Shown: piece after piece, positions 11,701-21,965 of the stretch
Position numbering within the stretch: position 1 is the stretch's first letter
Layout of the letters: the number at the start of each line of letters is the position of its first letter
Assembly: GCF_014839805.1 (NCBI RefSeq)
Contig: NC_051117.1
Span: 8,246,001-8,310,000 of the forward strand
DNA from: Manduca sexta
Taxonomy: Eukaryota > Arthropoda > Insecta > Lepidoptera > Sphingidae
Length of the DNA: 64,000 nucleotides
Reading direction: 5' to 3'
Translations under genes and position numbers: made by a program
The notes under the pieces: generated by a model
Seen by the model: the letters and a program-made list of their open reading frames with translations, nothing else
Told to the model about the DNA's origin: nothing
Databases searched by the model: none

Positions 11701-13101
11701 ACTTACTACATAATGAAGGTATCTAAATATTACTTCTTGTAATATGAAACATAATAGACTAAAATTAAAAAATTAGACAAATTTTTTGACATATATCCTT
11801 TACTGCATGTGGTGGCTAACCAACAACAAACTAACTCCTGAACATCCTTTATCAAATTCCAGGGTCCAAACACGTACAAGTACAGCGAGACGACGTACTC
11901 GACGCACAACACGACGCAGCGCTTCCCGTCCCCTCCGCCCGCGCCGCAGAGCCTCACGCTGCACCCCGCCAACTCCCCGCACGGCCCCCACCCCCCGCAC
12001 GCACACCCCGGCCCCTCCCCCTCGCCCGGACCCTTCCCGCGCCCCACCACGCCCTCGCCCGGCAACCAGCAGACACCCAAGAAGCTGGACGATCTGCTCG
12101 CTGACTTCCCGGAGGCTGTGAGTATATTTTAGAACGGTATAGGTTATAAGGAAAAATAACGTAGAAAGCATCTTTTAAAACAACCAAGACAAGGTATAGA
12201 GTTGATTTATTTATAAATATTGAATCTGGCAAGTGGGTCGCCCTCTTAATCACCTAAATTTTCAAAGAATCAGTGCCGCTTCTAAAAAATACGCTCTTTG
12301 TGAAGATTTCTACATTGATAGTCTGGTAATACTCATGGTATTGATTTTTTTTCGGTTCAAATTGTATAGTAAGGCCTTTCAGAACCAACATCTTATACAG
12401 CATAACCGTGGACCTTGCCGCGGTAACTAAGTATATATTCAGATTATTTATTGATGCCGTTGCCTCCACAGCGCTTCCCGACCCAACCTGACGGCGTGAC
12501 GCGGCGCCGCGTGGAGGTGCGACACGAGAGCTCCAACGCTAACAGCTCGTCCCCCGCCTCCCCCGCGACCCCCGCCGCCCCCGCCGTGAAGCCCCCGCCG
12601 ATAGGGTCCAGCCGCAACGTCGCCGGACCCCCCGTGTACTATCCCCCGGGACACACGCCCTTCGCCAAGAAAGACACGCCGGTGGGAACTGTGCAGGGGT
12701 ACCAGGCTAGCAGCGTAAGTAGGAGATATGCTTTTGCTCTCACACAGCTCACACACATTGTCAGCGATTATTGAAAGTGGCTATACCGCTATATCTTCGT
12801 GGATGGAATGATTTAAATTCAATTGATTTTCAAAAATGCTTTTAGTCTTCATTCAAATAGAAACAATTGTAAAGTCCACCACGAGACAGGCAACGTACTG
12901 GCATTTGTTTTAATAACCCTAATAATGAAAGTCTGTCGTTCCCCGCAGGCGGCCATGCAAGGCGGTGGTTCGTATGCGTCAGGGCGCGGTATGTATGAAT
13001 ACGAGTCGGGCTCGCGAAGCAAAGAAAAGCATTACGAGACCAAGACCGCCGTGCCTCTCTGCCTGCCCCTGTGCTGCGCCATGCCCTGCGTGATCATGTA
13101 A
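5619..13101 (+). CDS. CAAX-terminal, LD-motif, tyrosine-repeat protein (13 coding exons, whole-gene span)
   Basis: Thirteen exons join without a phase conflict into about 618 residues. I do not recognise the family. In order: YxYE motifs at residues 55-58, 96-99, 115-118, 279-282 and 584-587; an LD motif LDSLLDDL at 145-152, matching the paxillin consensus LDxLLxxL; CxxC at 250-253; CxxCxxC at 351-357; a Pro/His/Ser-rich linker at about 420-475; a second LD-like motif LDDLLADF at 477-484; a Ser/Ala/Pro-rich stretch; and a C-terminus CLPLCCAMPCVIM. CVIM is a CAAX box, identical to the last four residues of human KRAS4B, and the cysteines at 606, 610 and 611 could be palmitoylated. I see no signal peptide or transmembrane segment. 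By inference it is a membrane-anchored cytoplasmic adaptor near actin or adhesion sites. The start at 5619 has an AAAATGG context, and an acceptor at 5597-5598 implies an upstream untranslated exon. Exon structure is firm; function is inferred. Confidence 0.9.
6323..6471 (+). CDS. CAAX-protein gene, exon 2
   Basis: The acceptor is TTACAG and the donor is GTAAGG. It encodes residues 29-78, including the first tyrosine motif YHYEYKEE at 55-62. It ends in phase 0. The following 177-nt intron is a multiple of three with no in-frame stop (see findings). Confidence 0.9.
6649..6787 (+). CDS. CAAX-protein gene, exon 3
   Basis: The acceptor is TTCCCAG and the donor is GTAACT. It encodes residues 79-124 with two YxYE motifs (YYYE at 96-99, YNYE at 115-118) and ends with one spare G. 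Confidence 0.9.
6867..6950 (-). mobile_element. RTE-type LINE 3' end fragment, degenerate
   Basis: The plus strand reads like the reverse complement of the LINE 3' terminus seen at 36537-36690 (CATCATCA..., then GTCCACTG, then CATAGGTCTCC). It lies in intron 3 of the CAAX-protein gene. It is degenerate and encodes nothing intact. Confidence 0.55.
7051..7279. mobile_element. Palindromic TTAA MITE, copy 1, right arm truncated
   Basis: It begins TTAAGGTGGTAGCTCAAGG like copy 3 (57732) and carries the same long left arm. The inner palindrome around CATGGATATTTCGGCC at 7205-7267 is almost perfect. The right arm stops resembling the other copies after about 7279, so no right TTAA boundary remains. 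It lies in intron 3 of the CAAX-protein gene. Confidence 0.85.
7463..7576 (+). CDS. CAAX-protein gene, exon 4 (LD motif)
   Basis: The acceptor is GTATGCAG and the donor is GTAAGT. It encodes residues 125-162, including the leucine-aspartate motif LDSLLDDL at 145-152 inside a charged, probably helical segment (EEL to QERQLYK). Confidence 0.9.
7822..7873 (+). CDS. CAAX-protein gene, exon 5 (52 nt)
   Basis: The acceptor is TTTTTTCAG and the donor is GTACGT. It encodes about 17 residues, SGYTSDTAESSSFDYRR. The phase (2 + 48 + 2 nt) joins exon 4 to exon 6 without a stop. Confidence 0.82.
8243..8388 (+). CDS. CAAX-protein gene, exon 6
   Basis: The acceptor is ATCATTAG and the donor is GTGAAT. It encodes about residues 180-228 with GYSTLKREER and a Pro-rich patch followed by ELRQELYREEKT. 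It ends with one spare G. Confidence 0.88.
9139..9236 (+). CDS. CAAX-protein gene, exon 7 (CxxC)
   Basis: The acceptor is TTGTTGTCAG and the donor is GTAAGTAA. Its 98 nt are needed for phase: without it exon 6 would read into exon 8 with a stop. It encodes residues 229-261 with CAHC at 250-253, echoing the CQHCSHC of exon 9. Confidence 0.85.
9320..9425 (+). repeat. Dispersed retroposon-like repeat family C, copy
   Basis: It carries the family core: CGAGGGGTAATCA, a GTCGACATTCTATTGGACC-type segment, then CTTACCATCAGGT, ending near an A-rich run. It lies in intron 7 of the CAAX-protein gene. Confidence 0.65.
9592..9861 (+). mobile_element. Small Helitron-like element
   Basis: It starts TCTATATATATAAAAATGAA and ends GGGTCAACTAG followed by T. 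That gives the 5' TC and 3' CTAG ends and the insertion next to T that are typical of Helitrons. It is non-autonomous, about 270 bp, and lies in intron 7. Confidence 0.75.
9924..10075 (+). CDS. CAAX-protein gene, exon 8
   Basis: The acceptor is ACCATTCCAG and the donor is GTGAGT. It encodes residues 262-311, including VKTYTYEVPAD with a YxYE motif at 279-282. It ends in phase 2. Confidence 0.9.
10440..10615 (+). repeat. Dispersed repeat family C, copy
   Basis: It has the family order GCGACCACCGTACACA, then AAAACCCACCA, then TCAGCCTGAGTATATCCGG, then TCTCACCAGTCGACA, then GGCATCAGGTG, then an A-rich end. It lies in intron 8 of the CAAX-protein gene. Confidence 0.7.
10697..10875 (+). CDS. CAAX-protein gene, exon 9 (CxxCxxC)
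   Basis: The acceptor is GGTTGCAG and the donor is GTAACT. It is very GC-rich (Ala/Pro linker). It encodes residues 312-371 with CQHCSHC at 351-357 followed by HVREYRTVTTTD. The three spaced cysteines could bind metal together with CAHC of exon 7, but this matches no zinc-finger class I know. Confidence 0.9.
11267..11329. repeat. Two adjacent hairpins in intron 9
   Basis: A 12-bp perfect inverted repeat (11267-11278 with 11283-11294, loop TATT) is followed at once by an 11-bp one (11296-11306 with 11119-11129 of the next block, that is 11319-11329). This may be the remnant of a foldback element. Confidence 0.6.
11438..11529 (+). CDS. CAAX-protein gene, exon 10
   Basis: The acceptor is AGTAACAG and the donor is GTGAGT. 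It encodes residues 372-402, a His/Pro/Asn-rich stretch (HPTPANHD, then HEPHNGHGPY). It ends in phase 0. Confidence 0.88.
11863..12117 (+). CDS. CAAX-protein gene, exon 11 (second LD-like motif)
   Basis: The acceptor is AAATTCCAG and the donor is GTGAGT. Its 85 codons (residues 403-487) start with NTYKYSETTYS, pass through a Pro/His/Ser-rich linker, and end in KKLDDLLADFPEA, an LD-like motif at 477-484 with Phe in the last hydrophobic position. Confidence 0.9.
12472..12714 (+). CDS. CAAX-protein gene, exon 12
   Basis: The acceptor is CTCCACAG and the donor is GTAAGT. Its 81 codons (residues 488-568) contain RRRVEVRHESS, a low-complexity Ser/Ala/Pro run, and PPVYYPPGHTPFAKKD. Phase is 0 at both ends, so skipping it would keep the frame. 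Confidence 0.9.
12949..13101 (+). CDS. CAAX-protein gene, exon 13 (CAAX terminus and stop)
   Basis: The acceptor is CCCCGCAG. It encodes residues 569-618 with MYEYESGSRS, then KHYETK, and ends PLCLPLCCAMPCVIM before TAA. Cys606, Cys610 and Cys611 precede the CAAX Cys615. Confidence 0.93.
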   Translation, partial: AAMQGGGSYASGRGMYEYESGSRSKEKHYETKTAVPLCLPLCCAMPCVIM

Positions 13102-13183
13102 ACTTCATCAAGATCGTTGCTAAGGTCGTGTTACAACGAAATGTAATTTTAAGGATATAGGGCTGGGATCTTTTATTCTTCGA

Positions 13184-13193
13184 AATAAATAAA
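13184..13193 (+). terminator. Poly(A) signal of the CAAX-protein gene
   Basis: Overlapping AATAAATAAA starts 83 nt after the stop codon and runs into an A-rich tract. It is the first such signal downstream of the stop. Confidence 0.7.
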
Positions 13194-14609
13194 AAAAAAC
13201 TACTAGTAGTTACATAAAAAAGATCTGCAAAAAAATATTGATTATTCATATCCGACTTAGTCGAAGATTGATTATCTCAGCCCAAATTAATTCGGATTTT
13301 ATAATTGTTTTGGAGTTGTCAAACTTGTATATTTGTGACGTCAAAAATTGTCTATAAACGTATTTTAATCTTAATGTTAATTGTTAAAAATAATAATTAA
13401 GATCATGTTCTGCAAAGCAGATTAAAATCTCTGAATATGGAATCTCAATGATGGTAAATTTGCGCTTGCTGCCGACGAAAATAGTACAATAATATACAAA
13501 ACGTGTTTAAAAATCGACATTTCTCAGTAAGTTGCATCGATATCGAGTAAAAATCGATTAAAATATTACAGTCTTTTGTAATGGTGCTATAATGTTCTTT
13601 ACGTTTTAATATTTGTTATCGATAAAGTTAGAACGCTAATCGTTTTCAATAAACAATCCCAATCTCAATCTGAAACCCGAATCCGAGAATTGACCAATCA
13701 AAATAAGCAATTTTTAAGCATGTCAAAATACTTTATTCTGATTATTCCATTTTTTAGATTGTGATGGTTTATTGAAAATGGCGGTATCTCGTTTCTTAAT
13801 CAAGTTCTTTTTCGATATAAGAGACCCACCATATATACTCTACAGGGTTCAGCACGATTGCTAAATCTCCGGTGCATGGGGGTCCTCATTCACCCCCGCT
13901 GTTAACACCAGGAGGCCCTGCGAATAAAATGGTACCTCCCGTTTCATATTCAAGTTGGCACGTTAATCATATTGTTGAGACTGGTGGCGACGCCCGAGCT
14001 AAACTAACAACGTGCCATTAATGTTATCGCGGCGAACACGCCTCCATTATAAGTTAAACTGTACAATGTAATTTTTTTTATTAATACATATTATTAACTG
14101 ACTAAAATATGTTTTATTTATTTATTAGGTTTTCCAGCACACTTAACACCACGATACAATAATTTATATATTAAGTATTACTTATAGTTATAATGTAAGC
14201 CTAAGTTAGGAAAACTCAACATGTATATAATTGAATCTAAAAGTGACTTAAACGCAGCAAATTCAAACACAATATAATGTTTTACTTTTACTGTCTTATA
14301 TTACTGAGTCTTTCTTTCTTAGTGTTGTTACTGAGTCATCTTACTAAAATAAATCACTATAGAGAAATACCCGAGATCACATAGTCTAATAAAATAAAAA
14401 AGTTAATTTTGATTACTTTCATAAAATATATAAAACATCGGATTTGAATTCCTTTTTACCCGACTACGGTGTGACAAGGAACGGTAATTTTAACACCCTT
14501 TGTATAAAAGTATACATTGTTAAGAGAATTGAGAAGGTCCAACGAATTTCCTCTAAGTCTGTGATGGATTTACAATGTTACATGTGGCACTATAACATCT
14601 CTCTGTTCC

Positions 14610-14880
14610 CAATATGAATGAATGAATCCCTACTAGCCGAATTTCGGCCACGCGGCCAATGTCAACGGACATCAACCAGGTACGGAGGAGATATGATAGT
14701 TCACAAGTGTGTGCGCAATACACAGGTGTACTCTGTTCCTTCACTCTCATAGTAGAGTGAAACGGCAATTCGACATGACCGAAGAGAGATCAGTTTTAGG
14801 ACCAACGGCTTTACGTGCTTTCCGAAGCACGGGGTATCACACGCCAATTTCCTGACTCTGAGCTGCGACTGGGTAATTTT
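14610..14880. repeat. Dispersed repeat family E, copy 1
   Basis: It shares long blocks with 32040-32300: CACAAGTGTGTGCGCAATACA, GGCAATTCGACATGACCG, AGAGAGATCAG and GAGCTGCGACT. Both copies have the same orientation. A retroposon is likely; the class is not known to me. Confidence 0.75.
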
Positions 14881-14918
14881 TAAGATGGAAAAACTTAGTC
14901 ACAATTATTTTGGCTCGA

Positions 14919-14999
14919 TCAGGGATTCGAACCCAGGATCTCAGCGTGGCAGTCGTACTGGTACCGTGTACAATTACAACTACGCCACCGAGGCAGTCA
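14919..14999 (-). mobile_element. SINE B head fragment
   Basis: The minus strand reads GACTGCCTCGGTGGCGTAGT, then a B box GGGTTCGAATCCC. Only the tRNA-like head is present. Confidence 0.75.
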
Positions 15000-15500
15000 A
15001 TTATTACAAAGAACAAATGAACCCCAATATGAACAAAAGGTTCAGTACGATTTATTTAAGTACATATCCCTGAAGAGAGATATATACCCAAAGAAGAAAG
15101 CCAGAAAGAAACTCCTGACTTGCTTTTTAGTCATCCGTTGTATTTTCTTTAATAAGGGAGCAGCACAAACTATTCCTGTTCAATATCCTTAGCCTACTCG
15201 CAGCAATAATCAGTCTGGTTTGAGAATATTCTAAATCTTAGTATTCATTCTACACTGGTAGGATAATATTATTATAGAATTTTACCTGTTGTATACTAAT
15301 ATAGAATCTGATGCCGATATCTTGGCCCTAATCAATAAAACAGGATATCATAATAAAAACACATATATTTTGCTTTTTATATTTTACCAAAATTTTGGAT
15401 CGAGTCCAACAAGGCAGTCTGCGGGTTACATTATTTATACAAGCTCAACGCCCGGCTTCACCCGCGCATTAAATGTAAGGCCTTTTGGTTCTGCGCCGCG

Positions 15501-15522
15501 GCAGCGGGTCCGTCTCACAACC
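15501..15522 (+). repeat. Left copy of a 22-bp perfect inverted repeat
   Basis: GCAGCGGGTCCGTCTCACAA plus CC here recurs as its exact reverse complement at 16233-16254. Both sit in small GC-rich islands inside AT-rich DNA. Confidence 0.8.
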
Positions 15523-16232
15523 GACAACACAGAGAGCGACACCAGAACATAAATATAACAATAACTAATTACATTGCCAACAAGCCGACTGAGAAACAAA
15601 TGGACATGATGCTATTCAAAAATATTAAATCTTCAAGATATTAAATATATGAGAATCAACATTGCCTATTAACATTATAGTCTTTTGGAACGAAAAAGAA
15701 TTAATTATAATAGTAACAAATAGCAACAAAAAATGGAGTACTCATTCCTTTCTCAGCCAACATAGTCGTGAACCGGGTAACGTCAATTCAAACAAACATC
15801 AATCTCTACAAATCAACAAATATGCTGATAAATGAGGATCGCGCTCGACCCTATACATACAATTTTATTGTCATAACCACGTAAACGATAAACATCTACG
15901 TTCTCGCGAAATATTTAATTTAACGAGACATTTATGTATTTTTTATTTGTCTAATATAAATGCTTTAGTATTTTACTTTTTTAGTATGGCAACCTTTGAG
16001 CATAGTATATGGAAAGATAGCAGAACTATCAAGCAAAAATACATTAACGTCTCGAAAATAACAAATCGCATATTCCCTATTCGTATCTTACAAACATTGG
16101 CACAAATTGCGTCGCGTGACCGACTTTTTGGACACCTAGATATGTTTCAAACAAAATACTCAATTTCAATAAACAATGAATGATTCTGTACAAATATAAT
16201 TTTCGTAGATAAATAATTGTGGCACACAAATT

Positions 16233-16254
16233 GGTTGTGAGACGGACCCGCTGC
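16233..16254 (-). repeat. Right copy of the 22-bp perfect inverted repeat
   Basis: Exact reverse complement of 15501-15522, about 710 bp away. Similarity decays quickly outside the 22 bp. Confidence 0.8.
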
Positions 16255-17329
16255 GAGCGCTTAGTTCGGGCAGCCGACGGCGACGCATTACACGTCGCGG
16301 GACATCGCCCACCGAAACTAGAAAATAATCTTTATTTGGATAATTTCTGCAACGCATTCCCGTTGGCCAGGCCGTCGGTAAAGCACACGACGACATTACA
16401 TTGGTACGGACGAACGCAAACATGATTTTACAAACAAAATAATGTGGACAATATGTTCGTGGCATATTTTACTGACGGCCCATCGATAACTACATATAAT
16501 CTAATGTGTTGATTATTTTGGAATGTTTTAAAAACACTGTAATTAGAAAACGAAGATATATCAGTTTAGTGAAAATATGATTGACTGTATTATGGTATTT
16601 CCTTACAATAGATAGGAAGTAGGATTCTTTTGTTTAAGTTTTAAATGCATACTGGATTGTGAAAATGCTTTGAATAGAAGATGAAAGGGAACTGCGGAAA
16701 AAATTACAAATAGAAAAAAAAAAATCTTGATACCAAAATATGAAACTAAACCTTTGAAATAAACAGTGTTTTTAAAACAAACCATAAAAAGTGGAATAGT
16801 CGCATCTCTATCAACTTAAACAGGGAATGATTATTTTTACAATTTTATTTTACAGATATTTGGTTATCAGGTCTCCTGAACGCAATATGATAACACTCAC
16901 ACAAATACACTTCACCTCACACATTAACAACACATTAATTAACTCCTATCCCAAGCCAAGTCAATGTACGGTCGACTCGACATACCTTTTACTCATGTTA
17001 CAGAGATGAACTATAATTTTACCAACGACTGCCAGTCCACAATCAAATCCGACAGAGCTTGCACTACAAAAACTGGTAAAATCAAACAAAAATTCATGTA
17101 ACAAATTCGTTTAAACAAAATCATGAAATCTTATGGTAAATGATAATATATTCAAAATATATTGAATACAGAGAAGCGACTATTTCAAATCCGTTTATGT
17201 AAATCAACACACAATCTTTGTTATAATGTTGTACAGTCAATTTCAGTCTGATGTTTATGCGCGTTATGTAAACTTATATATTTATTGTATTTAGATATTT
17301 TCTAACTGCTACAATTTCGATATAGGCTG

Positions 17330-17540
17330 TTTTTTTACGCACGCAGTGCAAGTGACCTCACTGCACCTGATGGTAAATGGAGTGTGGTCTAATAGAGTGA
17401 CGACTGACGATAGATAACCCCTCGACGGTCGACACAGTTATGCCGGCCTGTTAAAAGCGGATATTCACAAGCTGATCCCGGAATGCAACACTTACGTGGG
17501 CGGCTGTGGCGGGTTTTAACACCTTGTGTACGGTGGTCAA
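17330..17540 (-). repeat. Dispersed repeat family C, minus-strand copy
   Basis: Reading the minus strand gives the full order GACCACCGTACACA, AAAACCCGCC, GGCCGGCATAA, CTCTATTAGACC-like, TTACCATCAGGTGCAGTG, then an A-rich end. Confidence 0.75.
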
Positions 17541-20439
17541 AGGGTTGGTGTCCAATGAGAAAGTCCGTGCTATGAATTGCAGACTTGTAACTGTAGGAAA
17601 GTATTTTTAAAACCGTATTTCAATGCAAAATTTGTATTTATAGCAAATAAATGCACAAATACAGAGTGCATATATCTGGATCTCATATTTTTTTGAAAAA
17701 AATTAAATTAAGATTTCTAGAATTTTCTCTCTCTGGATTAATGAAAAACCGTTATAACAATTTCCAAATTTAAAAATTACACAACGCGCACAAACACGAC
17801 GTCAAGAGTATTCATTTACATCCGAGATACCGAAATTGTCACAAAAATAAACGTGAATACATCTTAGAATAATAAATATGTACTATGTTTAAAAAAAACA
17901 ACACTATTTCTCACTCCATTACCTATGGGACATCAGAATTATTAGAAAAAAAAAACAATAATTCGGTATCTCGGACATTATTATTTATAAAAACTAGTTA
18001 GTTTGAAACAGTTCCAACGCGGCTGTGAAAGTGCAAAAATATATCTATGCATGGAAACCAACAACTTTATCACATCGACAGAATTTTGCATATACTATGA
18101 ATGTGAACACATTTACCTATTGAACATTAGGCGACTTTGTATACGTCATCGATACTGTAGCGTCAACTAACGAAAGCACAATAAGCCATTTACATATTTG
18201 TTTTAATAAAACAGTGTATTGTTTTTTATTGTTCAGAAGAAAACAAACCAGAACGTTATTTAAACTGGAATGACAAAAAATCTCCCAAATACACAATATG
18301 GTAAGTATTTTGAGGCAACATTATGTACTCTAAGACAATCAGAACCAAGTGACAATAGAAAAATGTTCAAAACAGGTTACTCAATTGAAATGTTTCTAGA
18401 CATGAACTCAAGACGCAGTTTACAGTATACAAACTCGCCTAAAATAAAAATCTATATCTATATTTCTCTTAGCAATAGACGCCGCATTAAAACTGTATCC
18501 AAGTTCATTTTCACTCGTAATTCAATGATATTCTTCACCATAATGATATAGCAATATATATGTATATTATACAATTGGAACTCCTATTTAATTATTAATT
18601 ACCTAATTTTTTTTTCATTTCTTTCGATCACATTCGGTAACAATATAAATCAAATACGAATAACAGTCTAGACGTTTTGCCTTTATAGTCATTGTGTAAG
18701 GAATTTTCTTAATTTTCTGCTATGCTATAAGGAAATAATATGCGGCGGATCGCTATAGGAATCGAATGATATCGATTTGCGAATCGATTGTGATCAGTCT
18801 AATCGATTTATGAGACTAAATGCAGGTGAATATCGGTAATATTATGAGCATTGTTGGAATAATCGATAATCTCGTTGGTTAATGAATTAACGCATATTTA
18901 ACATTACCTAGGAAATCTCAGACATGTTTACAAACTAGATTACATTTTATTATCGTTTTAATATTTTTTATTTGGTTTTTTGTTTTAATTTTTTTTGGTA
19001 ACCTATATGGGCTTCGATGTGACTAATCACAATATCGCATATCGACTCACAATAATTCATTTTCCAAAAAAATATGGCAGTATAACAAAATATGGAAGAT
19101 TCTTGATTAGTTTTTGATTTTTGGTTTATGGCTTGACTATATATTTTAGTCTTGGAAAACGTTTTTTTTCGATGGTTCGACTGGGGAAAATATTGGAATT
19201 TAAACTTAAAGTACAATAACTTAGGTTACAAATGAGAGTCATAAGGTAAGCGATCCACCGCGAAATAAGGATAAGTTTGATGCCTAAAACAATACAAATA
19301 AATATACATGACTAAAACACGTTGCAACGATGCTTTTGACTTACAATAATTATGACAAATCATCTGTTATTGAACGCACGCGCCGCCCTTGCGCGAGAGT
19401 GTCTGCTTTTGACGACCTATTACAAATTCGGAAGTATATTATTAAATGATTCCCGTACTAGGATAAATTACTTTTCCCTCTGTAGAGCACATTTAATTCA
19501 ATACAAAAATATTCAATTTATTTTATTCATAATGAAATATTGCTTCAATTTTCATTTTTGTGTTTGAGGATTTTTATCGATAAGAATTGATTTTTAGTTT
19601 GGATATTTTTAGGAGCACTGATAAAAGGCTTTAGGCAAAGTTGTAAATGTATTTGGGACATTAATGCTGGCTATAAAATAAGTTTTTCCACAAATGGATG
19701 ATACTGATTTCATGAGTTTAGGATCCATGATATCAAAGTAGCTCACGCTGAGAAAAGGTATTGTTTTGTACTTCAATAAACGCGTTGAAGCTTATTTTCA
19801 GTCTATTTAAATCTTAATATGGATAATGAGATGCTAACCTATAATTAATATTGAATGCTAAAGCCGGCCAATATGGCCGAAAATTCATAAGTTGAACGCC
19901 CAATATGATATAATTTGAATACCTTGATAAACCAAACACAGCAAATACATTGTACTTGATGTCAACTGCGATCATAATAAGAACCAACCGGAGTGAATCG
20001 ACGGTTTTAATCACTATGCCGGCAAATTGCTGGATATTGTATGTACCGCCTCGTTAGAACAAGCCGCATGACATTCCAGATTTACTTTACAAAAGAATTC
20101 CTATACAAACTCGGTCATCAGTTTTTTGGACGGAATATCTTGCGAATCGAATAATACAAGCTGTTTTCCTACCACCTCAATTAGAACCTGATTTATATAA
20201 AGTTAAAATCACTTAAATGATTCCTTTTGATTCACTTAAATGTCGGGAGGAGCCGGGCTAGACGCTGCAATGCACTGGGAGAAGGCCATCTAGACCAGTG
20301 ATCTTTTTATAGGACTATCCTAGGAAACTGACAAAGCATCTTGCCTACCCAAAAAGTTTAATCAGGGACCTTGGTTACCTAGCTACGCCATTGGTGACAA
20401 GCTCCTGATTGCAACAGTCATGACTGCGCATTAACAACT

Positions 20440-20650
20440 CCTCATCCGTATTGAACAATACTTTGAGGACCCACAGTGCGCTGACGCATCGTTGGCAATG
20501 TCATAGTATTCTTTGGCTTTGTTTATCTGACCGCCAACAGAAGTTGCATTTCAATATTAACCAATCACAGCACCTCGTTCTATCCCATGCTTACGAGCTG
20601 AGAAACAGACTTATTATCACAGCATTGCGTCGCACTTGGCCAAGTTTGTG
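20440..20650. mobile_element. Degraded MITE related to the element at 37359
   Basis: It shares TTCAATATTAACCAATCACA and GAGAAACAGACTTATTATCAC with the elements at 28313 and 37359. The terminal repeats are not intact. Confidence 0.55.
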
Positions 20651-21204
20651 AACATGGGCCTCAATACTTTGAACAAAGTTCAGTACACCACACTGCACTC
20701 AATATGAAATATTGATAGGCCTTGAGTATGCTGGTTTTCATCATTCAAAACAGTGCTCGCATACTGGTGTTTGGTTTCGGGAATTTGTCGCCAGTAAATG
20801 TCCGGAAACTATGTAAGTATATAACTGTTGCAATCAGTAGTGAAGAGGCAGTCATATTGATTTAAGAATTTGTAAAGACAATTAGAGATATTTGATTTAT
20901 CTGCCCTGCATTTTGTTTTAGGTTACTTAGCAATATGATTATCTTTTTTTGTTGTTTTGGCCTCGTAAGTGCTTGCTATAATATAATTCTGTGCCAGCTA
21001 AAAAGTACTGTTATGTCCAAGTTACATTGTTGATATTCTTCAGTCAAGCCTGACCCATAGTCTGTCGAGTAGCTCAAGGAACTCCATGCCAATTTAAGAT
21101 TATCAGTATAATGTTTTACTATCATTTTCTACAAACGATCCCAATCGCTTTTTTAGATCTAAAATAGACTAATAACAACAAAGTATTTGTTTTTTTTTAT
21201 TTGT

Positions 21205-21410
21205 GATCGGCAAAATGACAATGGTAAGTGAAGTGGTATCTAATAGAATGTCGACAGACGAGAGATGATTACTCTTCGACAGTCAACACAATTATGCCGG
21301 CTTGTTGGAACTGGATATGCACACTGATCCCGGAACGCGACACTTTCGTAGGCCACTATGGCGGTTTTAACTCATAGTGTGCGGTGGTCGTTATCCGGTC
21401 GGATATAAAA
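21205..21410 (-). repeat. Dispersed repeat family C, minus-strand copy
   Basis: The minus strand carries the same blocks as 17330-17540, including ATGCCGGC and GTCGACAGACGAGAGATGAT as seen on the plus strand. Confidence 0.7.
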
Positions 21411-21839
21411 TATATCCTATCACCAGGAAACATGACTTGCTGACAAGTGAGTTATTTTTGGTTTAATTTCGGAATCAGATTGAAGATTAAAATTGGGATC
21501 GATCGGGTGTTAGAAACAAATGTGCCATTTTTAATCCCCTTTTTAAAAAATATTTTTATATCACTAACCATTTATTTATAAAGATTTTCATAAACAGAGG
21601 CAGTGGCAGTTTAGTCTTTTTCTAAGCAGTAATGTATTTGCTTTTTTCAATGATTTTAAACTTATTACAAGGACATAGAGGCGCATTTTCGCCTTTTCCG
21701 CCGTTCGCAGAATTTATATAAGGCCAAAATATCAATTACTGAATGACTTCCTTTTTATAACAAGATGATTATAGTTCTCTATGGTACTTGATATCCATTC
21801 CGTTATATCCATATAAGAGATTTTTAAAAAGTTTGTTTC

Positions 21840-21965
21840 TGCGCACACGGTAGCTCACGAACGCGGCAAAATGACCTCTTTGCACTTGAGATAAGAGTGG
21901 ACTCAAGATGGTGTCGTTTGACAAGAGATCTATCCCTCGCCACAACACAAATATGCCACTAGCTT
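21840..21965 (-). repeat. Dispersed repeat family C, degenerate minus-strand copy
   Basis: The blocks GCACACGGTAGCTCACG, AATGACCTCTTTGCAC, GACAAGAGAT and AATATGCC follow the family order. Confidence 0.5.

Noticed and set aside
11800..12171. Minus-strand ORFs over exon 11 of the CAAX-protein gene
   Set aside because: Shadows of the Pro/His-rich exon; Gly/Arg-rich translation with no phase support.
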